From assembly GCA_001574975.1 (NCBI GenBank), contig KQ965745.1, positions 124,001 to 188,000 on the forward strand: a stretch of 64,000 nucleotides of DNA, read 5' to 3'. The notes under the pieces were generated by a model. It did not search any database and was not told the DNA's origin. It saw nothing but the letters and a program-made list of their open reading frames with translations. Below, in pieces: positions 56,588 to 64,000 of this stretch; the first letter of the stretch is position 1; every line of letters begins with the position of its first letter. The position numbers were made by a program, and so were the translations under genes. This DNA is from Gonapodya prolifera JEL478 (Eukaryota > Monoblepharomycota > Monoblepharidomycetes > Monoblepharidales > Gonapodyaceae).

Positions 56588-58717
56588 TCACGATAAGGTG
56601 TCTCTTCGTCGGAGGTTCACGAGTCCAACAGCAGCCGTGACACCAAACCGTCCTCGTCCCGAAGGTATCCCGCCATCTCCCAAACGGCGCGAGACTCTCT
56701 TTTGAAGTGCGCTTTCTTTCTTCGCCGGCTCTGCTGGTGCTGGTGCCTTCTTCGAAGCCTTGCCCTCCTTCTTCTTGGACCCAGCTGGCTTGCTCGACTT
56801 CGGTTGCGCCTCGGCTTCCTTGAGTCGCTTCACCGTAATGGCGCCCTTCGTGATAAGTCTGGGAGGCAGGCGCTCCTCACGGGCAGATTGGATCCGCTGC
56901 ACAAGAAGTGGGTCCGAAAACGATGGGGTTGAAGTGAGTGGGTTCGCAAATCTGGTGCTCTCGAGGAGGTTTTGGCGTGCTTCAACACGACTGAGAAACA
57001 CCTCGACGTTCTTTGGTGGGTTGGCAAAAACCGGTTCATGCAATCCTAAAACGGCAACGAGAATCAATTTTTGCTTGCACAAACGTCACCCAGAGTTCTT
57101 TCAAACACTCACCTAGGGTTTTGAACACAGCACCCAACCCGACATCCCATTCCGCACCCCAAAGCGCCATGCCTTTCACCACCATTTCGGCGCCCGTCGG
57201 GAGCTTCGCAGCTCCTTCTCCTTTGAGAAACTTGAGCAACGGGAGAACGACGCCTCGCTCGCGAACCTGCCACGACAACTCCCCTGGACCTTCCACGGCT
57301 GCCTGGGAAGGAGTTACAGCAGATCGAGCTGCTTCTGCTGACGCCACGACCGAAGAAAAGTCCAAGTCCAGCTTCGGAGAGAGTTGCTCGATCACCAATA
57401 ATGTGTAGCGGCGTATCTTTCGAGGGTTTTGCTTTGCAGGTAGAGGGGGGATGTAGGGGAGGATGGTGTTACCGGGGAAAGAGGGAGGTGCTGGAGCAGG
57501 ATTATTCGAGATGGGAAAGGACGGTAGCACTGCATGGGAAGTCACGGGAATGTCGGTGCTTCAAAAGCAAGTTATTAGACTAAGCTTTGTCGAACCATGT
57601 CACATCGAATACTCACACAAGCCAGTGACACCACTCTTCGTACGCCTTTGTTTCCACGTTAGGTCGGTCTACATGGCACGTAAAGACGTTGAACAGCCGC
57701 CAGCAACGATTCGGCTGAGCGATCTCACCTAAATCTAGCATTAACAGGGTGAAGTATCGCGTCCTCTCATCATTTGTTGTTATTGTCACCTCAGGGGATT
57801 CCACTGGCACTGAACCAAAGATAACCTTTTCACCAATGCGCAGAACTCGAAGCGCCGGCTCAGGAGGATCGTTCTTTGATGGGATTGATTTCGGCACTCT
57901 GTATGCCACCTCCACGTCAACTTCCGGGTTCAAAAATCTACTCGGCGACGTGGTTAGTTGGTGTCGTCGCTTATGGCGTTGGGTGATTGGAGCAGAAACG
58001 GCCCCGAATAGATCAGTTAGAACGTCAAAGCGAGACGCACTCGAGAGCAGTAAAGGATATTTCGTTTTCACGAAGTTGTCATGTTTCATAGCCACAGAGA
58101 TGGGGGATGACGGGTCCACCTGAAAGTCTGAGCGGGATTTTCAGCAACTCGAGAGAGGGCAGCACAATAACTTCAAAGACTCAACTGTTTCCTCGCCGAT
58201 ATTTCGAGTGATTCCTCAAGAAGCTCCATTCTAGGTCAAGCTCGGCAAGTCGCTTGGCATGAACGAGCTCCTCCAGCTGGGAATTCGCAGTGACTTTCTC
58301 TGACTCCGTTTTCGTTAAATCCACAGTCCTCTTTGCATCTTCCACTCGTTGGCTCAACTCCGCAATGCGTGATTTCACATTTTTGCGCTCTATTTCGAAA
58401 ACTTTGAGCGCTTCCGCATATGCTGTGTCAAGTGCAGTGAGAACGACTGGAGTAGCCTTCTGCTCCCCATCCTGAGCGGATGATGGTGGGGCACTCCGTG
58501 ACATCGCTTCACTTTGTTCACGTAAGAGATTCGACTCGTCCCCATCCGGTGTTGATGCGAAAAAGCGAGGAAGGAACAGAGGTTTTCCATATCGTCCTTT
58601 TCGAACGAAGATTAGTGATTCTCCACCCTCAAGACATCTCAATTGCGATCCATGAGGGCAAGTGTGGCGAGCCCGCGCAAGCGAGAGAAGCATCCCTCGT
58701 GTCGCTGGACTCGACAT
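56588..58717 (-). CDS. MRPL38: Mitochondrial large-subunit ribosomal protein mL38 (PEBP fold)
   Basis: Start MSSPATRGMLLSLARARHTC is a mitochondrial-type presequence (an in-frame start upstream is possible). Then comes a coiled-coil N-domain (IERKNVKSRIAELSQRVEDA), followed by a PEBP-like domain: YFTLLMLDLGEI..., RCWRLFNVFTCHVDRPNVET, EEWCHWLVTDIP (across an intron), GNTILPYIPPLPAKQNPRKI, RRYTLLVIEQ. C-terminal: FANPPKNVEVFLSRVEARQN, then a Lys/Ala-rich tail (GSKKKEGKASKKAPAPAEPA). The order of N-terminal helix, PEBP domain and basic end fits mL38 (yeast Mrpl35). The ligand-binding residues of true PEBPs are not evident, as expected. The Lys-rich tail is longer than I would expect. Several introns; ends at 56588. 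Confidence 0.75.
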
Positions 58718-58924
58718 TCTCCAATGTGGGGATTTCTGTGACTCTACCCAAACCACCGGGTCCAAAACTTATCATTCTCTTTCCATACTTCCTGACGAGT
58801 TAAGTATTTGACGAAGCTTATTATTTCGTAGCAGCTACTTCAAAAAAAAAAAATTCGTTTGGTATTCTGTGGTTCCTACTTTTCTGCACTCCTGCCGTCC
58901 GTGCACCGAACACCTCGGAACATC
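58718..58924. promoter_or_regulatory. Divergent promoter region mL38 (-) / SQOR (+)
   Basis: 207 bp between two nuclear genes for mitochondrial proteins facing apart. A poly(A) run lies at 58843-58853. Confidence 0.45.
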
Positions 58925-60956
58925 ATGTTCGCCACCAGCGCTCTTCGAAAGTCCGCTGCGTCGGATTCTCTGCAGCGCCTGACAGCGTCTGCTAGGACGT
59001 ACGCTACAGAGGCGACGAAGGATGGTTACAAGGTGATGATCCCCACCCAACACCGGCACCACACATTCGCCACTCGCAATGATTCTCCGAGAATGATAAG
59101 AGAACAATGAATGGGAAATCGTTCAATTGATTGCTTTTCGAGGAATGATTTCGTGGAACTCTGCTGGGCATGTCTGAGATAGAACTTCCCTTCGTTTTCA
59201 GGTTGTCATCATTGGTGGGGGCGCTGCAGGGATCACTGTAGCTGCCAAGTTGGCGAGGACGCCGGGATTCCACCTCAGCAGTGACATCGCTATTGTGGAA
59301 CCCTCTACCGAACACTTTTACCAACCTTTGTGGACACTCGTTGGAAGTGGGATCAAGTCTTTCAGTGAATCGTCGAAGCCGACTCGCGAATTGATTCCAC
59401 TTGGTGTGAGTGATCGCAAGTATCTTCCCTTGCAAAAGGTTTTTAACTCAAGTGCTTCGATCAGACCCAATGGCTCAAGTCTCGCGTTTCGAAAGTGGAC
59501 CCTGTCAAGCAAACGGTGTCAACTGATGACGGAAAGACGGTTTGTAGTCATTTGTCTACGCCTCCCTCAAAAGCGGTTTTGAAACACGTTCGTTTTGGTT
59601 GCCGGGTTTACCAGGTCAAGTATGACTTCCTTGTGGTTGCCCCTGGTATCTCGCTTGACTGGGACAAAGTCCCGGGTCTCGTCTCCACACTTGGAAAGGA
59701 TGGCGTCACTTCCATCTACTCTGCTCAGGCGGTCCAGGGTGCATATGACATGATCCGTGGTTTCCAAGGTGGAAACGCCATTTTCACTCAACCCGCCACC
59801 CCCATAAAGTGAGATAATACATGATCTATTTTATGTCTCGAGAGACGCTCATAACGTTTGTCGCCCTCTCTTAGATGTGCGGGTGCCCCACAGAAAATCG
59901 CGTACTTGGCGGAGGAGATTTTCCGTTCTAATGGCGTCCGTGACAAAACCTCGGTCAAGTTCAACACTGGAATGGGCAAGATTTTCTCTTCGGACTACTA
60001 TGGCGAAGCGCTTACGAAAATTGCGGCATCCAAGGGTATCGAAGTGAACCTCGGAACCAACCTTTTGGCAATTAAACCGGAATCCAAGGAGGCGGTGTTC
60101 AAGAAGGGTGCTCAAGAAGTGGTGGAGAAATACTCACTTCTCCATGTTGTTCCACCTATGTCTGCGCCTAAGTTCATCGGTGAATCCGGCTTGGGCAATG
60201 CAGACGGCTGGTGCAATGTGGACAAACACACGATGCAACATGCCAAATATCCCAACGTCTTCTCCCTGGGCGACGCATCCTCCCTTCCAACCTCAAAGAC
60301 CGCAGCTGCCATTACTGCACAAGCCAAGTACTTGGCAGACAACTTGCTCGCTGTGATTGGTGGTGAGACCGTTTTGCACAACAAATATGACGGTTACACA
60401 GGTGGGCCCTAGTCAGAGCGCGATCCTGCGGTCTGTAGCTCAAATTCTATCTGCAGCGTGCCCTCTCGTCACCGGAAAGAACAAGGTGGGAATTCTCTTC
60501 TCGAATGGCTCCAAGCCTGATGTCAAAGGTTCAACCGATTTTTTTGTAGCTTGTGATGGCTGAATTTTCTGGATACGACTTCGAGCCGCTCGAGGTTTGT
60601 TCCTCGTCTGCGCAACTTTTCCGCCACCCGCCAAACTGAATAATATCCGGGATAGACCTTCCCTTACGACCAACGCACAGAGTCGGCCTTCGGTTACACC
60701 CTGAAAACCGAGGTGTTCCCAGCGCTTTACTGGGACTACATGCTCAAGGGTGTCTGGGATGGACCCAGAAAAATTCGGAATGCAGTACAGGGGGTCATTA
60801 AGGGAGAACCAGTGGTAAGTCTCATTTCTTACACCACGGCTTGCGAATCGACATTAATTGTTGGGCACCGACGACAAAAATTTACTTTGCGATGTAAAGT
60901 ACGCTCCTTACGATATTTTCTACCCCGGAAAGATTGAGCACAAGCACCACCACTAG
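58925..60956 (+). CDS. SQOR: Sulfide:quinone oxidoreductase, mitochondrial
   Basis: FAD enzyme of the inner mitochondrial membrane that oxidises hydrogen sulfide and reduces ubiquinone. The presequence MFATSALRKSAASDSLQRLT leads to the dinucleotide-binding motif VVIIGGGAAGITVAAKL. Then EHFYQPLWTLVGSGI, FLVVAPGISLDW, a conserved Cys in TPIKCAGAPQKIAYLAEE (across an intron), YSLLHVVPPMSAPKFI, YPNVFSLGDASSLPTSKTAA and the C-terminal EVFPALYWDYMLKGVWDGP. The last exon encodes YAPYDIFYPGKIEHKHHH. About nine introns. All hallmarks of the eukaryotic (HMT2-type) enzyme are present. Confidence 0.93.
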
Positions 60957-61081
60957 AATGTTTGCTTGTATCAATACATATTTCCCTGACGCGATTTAAA
61001 TTTTTAACGCCCCGTACGTGATACAAAAGTGACAAATACTAGTGAATGAATGACTTCACCGGATTTCATGAGTCCGCTGAG

Positions 61082-64000
61082 TTACAGTTCGTCCGCCGAA
61101 CTGGAGTCGACGTAGGCAGGACACTCCTCTTTTGGTCCAGAGGTTCCTGCGCGACGATAGTGCACATTCATCTCAGCTCTCTGCCTCGATGTGCCTAAAC
61201 CGTCCATTGACAGACCCCCTATTTGATCTGCAGTCGAAGAATCCCCAAATACATCATCAGGGGACGTCGCATTGTCCTTGAAATGGTTCTCATAATACAC
61301 CTCTTTCAATTTAGCAGTCAAGTTCAGCTGTGCCTGAACTCTTGCAGCAAAAGGCAAGTGATAAAAAGATTCTTCGCTGGAATCAGAATCAGAATCAAGA
61401 AGATTTGATTCAATAAAGCTGTGCTTCCCTTCCACTCGCGAGTTTGTGTGTTTCGTGTGAGAGGATTCGGTCCATTGTGGCGCATAAGAAGAAAGATGAG
61501 AACGGACTGAGGGGGGAGCCTCAACACTGTCCGTCAAATCTGGCGATTCCAATGCAGCGGTAGGAGCATGTAGTTCTTGTTCGGTCCGTGCAGCCTGGGA
61601 AGCTGTGGTTTCCAACGACGGTGTTGGTCGATTGTAGACCCGATGTAGAATACCCTTTCGAGTGGCACCAATGGCGATCTGGGGAAGCATAATCTGCCGC
61701 CTTTCTTCTTTGGAGTTTAGGTCCATCGAAGCGATGGCATTGGTGAGCGTCTTCATCTGTTGCGCGGATCTTTCCAGCAATTGCGATTCGCTCATATCCC
61801 CCTTAGAATCTGGGAGGGCACTGCAAGGTACCAATGCCGAGTGGGAACTCGAGGGGCGCATTCGTGCGCGGCTCAAGCCAGAGTCCTCAGAGTCTTCAAG
61901 TGACATGGCGCCCACTGCACCAGAAATTCCCTCAATTGTGCATGTTGCCTTAAGATCTTCCAGAATCGCTGTAGTTGTCCGACCAATTCTGCCTCGATGT
62001 GGAGCATCCACTTGAGAGAACTTCTCCCCCCCCAAAACGATTTTCCTCTTGCGCACGGATCCAGGCTGTTTGAGAGGGGAATTCCCTTGCCATCGTTCAA
62101 CCTCTTTACCGACAACCCGTTCCATTACACGCTGCCGTCGTATGAGCTCACCCCATGTGAAATGAGTGTGGCACGACGGGCATGTGCCATCCACCGGAAG
62201 AAGCGCATTCGGTAAAAGTGGTTGGGCTTTGGATCCTTTGGTCTTCGTTGGATTTCCAACCGTCTTTTCCACATTCTGTCTCCGATTGCCTATAACAAGT
62301 TGGTTCTCTGTTACATTTCCAGAGTGATCTGGCTGATTCTCAGCGCCTTTGATCTGTGCCGTTGGAACAAACCAGGGGCCCACATGATCACCCGAGGAAG
62401 GAGTATGGAGAAACCAGGCAGCAAGACAAGTTGAATGTGCGATACATGTGCAGCGTGGATAATGCGGACATATTATGTATCGCGTCGGCGACTTTGCAGT
62501 ATTGGTCTCAGTTTCCGAGCTGCATCACACTGATGAGGCAATTCTCACCAAAACATCCACCTTCTCCCAGCAAACAATGCATTCTGGCAGGTCATTTTGC
62601 CGATCCTTTGTTGCTCTGTTCGTCCGCATCATACCGTATCGATAAAGAATTTCGTCAAACATATCGGCGAGGTCAGACTCAAGCAAAGCTAGGATTTGCA
62701 AAGAGATGTGAGCTTGCTCCGATCGTTCACAAAAGCGCAAGGTACCTTGTCTTCGCTTGCCTTCATCCCCAGTCCAAGGCCACGGCCACGCATCTGTGGC
62801 AGAATTAGCAAAGCCAGCACCCCATTCCCCGATATTTTGCCATGTACCCCAAGTAATCCTGACGTGCCCCGGTAGGGGCCAGCAGCATGCTTCTGTCCAG
62901 AGCGATCCGATGACTTCCGAGTGCAGTACATGAATGGATAGAGGCCAGCGCGACCAGTGCGGGAGCCGGAGAGCTACTGAGAGGGCAAGTAGCTTGTGGG
63001 AGAGGGTTGCGTGCCGATCGGAGAACGGTGGTACACCGAGGTGCACTCCAGAAGATGAAAGAATAGGTTCTGGAGGTGGTTGTTTAAAGTGTCGAGAATC
63101 TTGAGGATGCTGCCAAGCCCATTCAAACTGCGTATGTACCATGCTTGAGATTAAGAAAATCTTTCGAAATTTGCTGAGACAAACCTGCAACGCCGCATAC
63201 TGGTTGGGAAAGCCGTGAACAAAGAGTAGCATCTCCCTGACCATTGAGTTGGTCAATTATGAGAGAGATTTGAGTTTTCATGATTTCACATACCACGGTC
63301 TCTTTCGTTTCGTTTTCTTTGCGCCACCCTCAATTATTCCATTGTGCTGGCGAAATCGTCGGTAAGGGTCAGGTGTCGAACCGATGTACACATTATTGCG
63401 GGTGCGGAATTCCGGGTGACGCGAGCGGAGTAGGTAGCAGGCATAAAAGGAGGCGGGAGCAGCTGTGTATCACAGAAACGTAAGGAAAGCACTCTAAAAG
63501 TACGCGAAGGACACGACGCACCAGATCGGAGATCCGTGGGGGTTAAGGCCCGATTCCAATCCTCTTCTGTAATCTGTCGGGAAATCGCTTTCTCATCTAT
63601 ATAATCTCCATCTTTTGGATCGTCTCGCGATTCGTCGGACTCCAGAAGTGCCAGTTCCTCCATTGGGGTGTTTGACTTGGGTTTCCTTCGTTCGTTCCCT
63701 TTCACATCCACTTGTCCATCCGAATCAGAGGAGTCAGAATCAGATCCTGAGTCTGAAGAAGAAGATAAAGCAGAGGCTGGTGGGTTTTGAACACTGTGTT
63801 TGCTCGACCGCACGCCGGCGCAACTGGCTCGACCGCGGGCGCGTCCCGCCGCCGCCGATCCTCTGGCATTCGCTGTTTTCTTCATGAAGTTGTCGCCGCC
63901 GCCACTGGTCTCTTCCTTCTTGCGGCCCCGTCCGCGCCCTCTGCCTCCACCACCTCTTGATCCGCGCCATCCACCTGCGCCGCGTCCACCTCGAGCTTTC
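61082..64000 (-). CDS. SLX1: SLX1 structure-specific endonuclease subunit, with N-terminal extension running off the window
   Basis: Catalytic subunit of SLX1-SLX4, which cuts branched DNA (Holliday junctions, flaps) in the nucleus. GIY-YIG domain: [54 protein letters not shown] across an intron, FPNQYAALQ, then [14 protein letters not shown] with the conserved Glu. The C-terminal zinc finger has [35 protein letters not shown] and [21 protein letters not shown] Ser/Asp-rich tail follows ([20 protein letters not shown]). Before the nuclease an exon (63523 to the edge) encodes an RGG-rich and acidic extension ([39 protein letters not shown]). It joins in phase across a short intron to the GIY-YIG exon. 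SLX1 normally starts at the nuclease domain, so this is an extension, a fusion or a separate gene misjoined. The 5' end lies outside the window. Confidence 0.85.

Overview
The window looks like nuclear DNA of an early-diverging, zoosporic (chytrid-like) fungus. Genes lie densely on both strands. Introns are mostly 54-90 bp with GTGAGT-type donors and occasional TACTAAC-like branch points. The gene set mixes standard fungal genes (RTC5-like TLDc protein, SLX1, FCY1/FCY2, mL38, SQOR, CCDC124/Lso2) with families typical of basal fungi and protists (SWEET, FNT transporter, fibro-slime and FG-GAP adhesion proteins). All gene models were built by eye from reading frames, splice signals and protein motifs.

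Layout. 0.9-3.1 kb: CCDC97 homologue (+). 3.6-5.2: F-box-like protein (-). 5.5-8.6: long disordered RING-H2 protein (+). 8.7-14.9: a head-to-head pair of surface receptors. The minus-strand gene joins a fibro-slime (PA14-like) domain and cadherin-like repeats to one membrane helix and a short tail with two NPLY motifs, strikingly like an integrin beta tail. The plus-strand gene encodes a secreted-then-anchored protein with seven FG-GAP-like repeats, like an integrin alpha propeller. 15.0-17.0: isovaleryl-CoA dehydrogenase (-). 17.3-19.8: TLDc/RTC5-like (-). 21.5-22.9: alpha/beta hydrolase (+). 23.1-27.0: a degenerate, CpG-poor element bounded by inverted repeats that each contain an intact tRNA-Ala(AGC). 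27.7-32.7: 1,614-aa protein with a degenerate OTU-like domain (+). 32.8-35.5: SWI/SNF SMARCD/BAF60 (-). 35.6-37.5: FNT transporter (-). 37.9-39.6: DUF1769 protein (-). 40.2-41.1: broken MYND gene (-). 42.7-43.4: small coiled-coil/SH3-like protein (+). 44.4-45.7: second, less CpG-depleted copy of the element with the third tRNA-Ala. 46.1-46.9: coiled-coil protein (-). 47.3-48.8: CCDC124 (-). 49.2-50.0: PTRHD1 (-). 50.2-51.8: SWEET (+). 52.3-53.7 and 53.8-56.4: cytosine deaminase and cytosine/purine permease, divergent. 56.6-58.7: mL38 (-). 58.9-61.0: SQOR (+). 61.1-64.0: SLX1 (-), running off the right edge.

Themes. Four divergent gene pairs share intergenic spaces of about 145-210 bp, and two of them make functional sense (cytosine uptake with deamination; alpha-like with beta-like receptor). 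A GC-rich dispersed repeat sits in seven unusually long introns of five genes and one gene's 3' flank, always in the same orientation relative to transcription, which suggests an introner-like family. The strongest candidate for something undescribed is the receptor pair at 8.7-14.9 kb.
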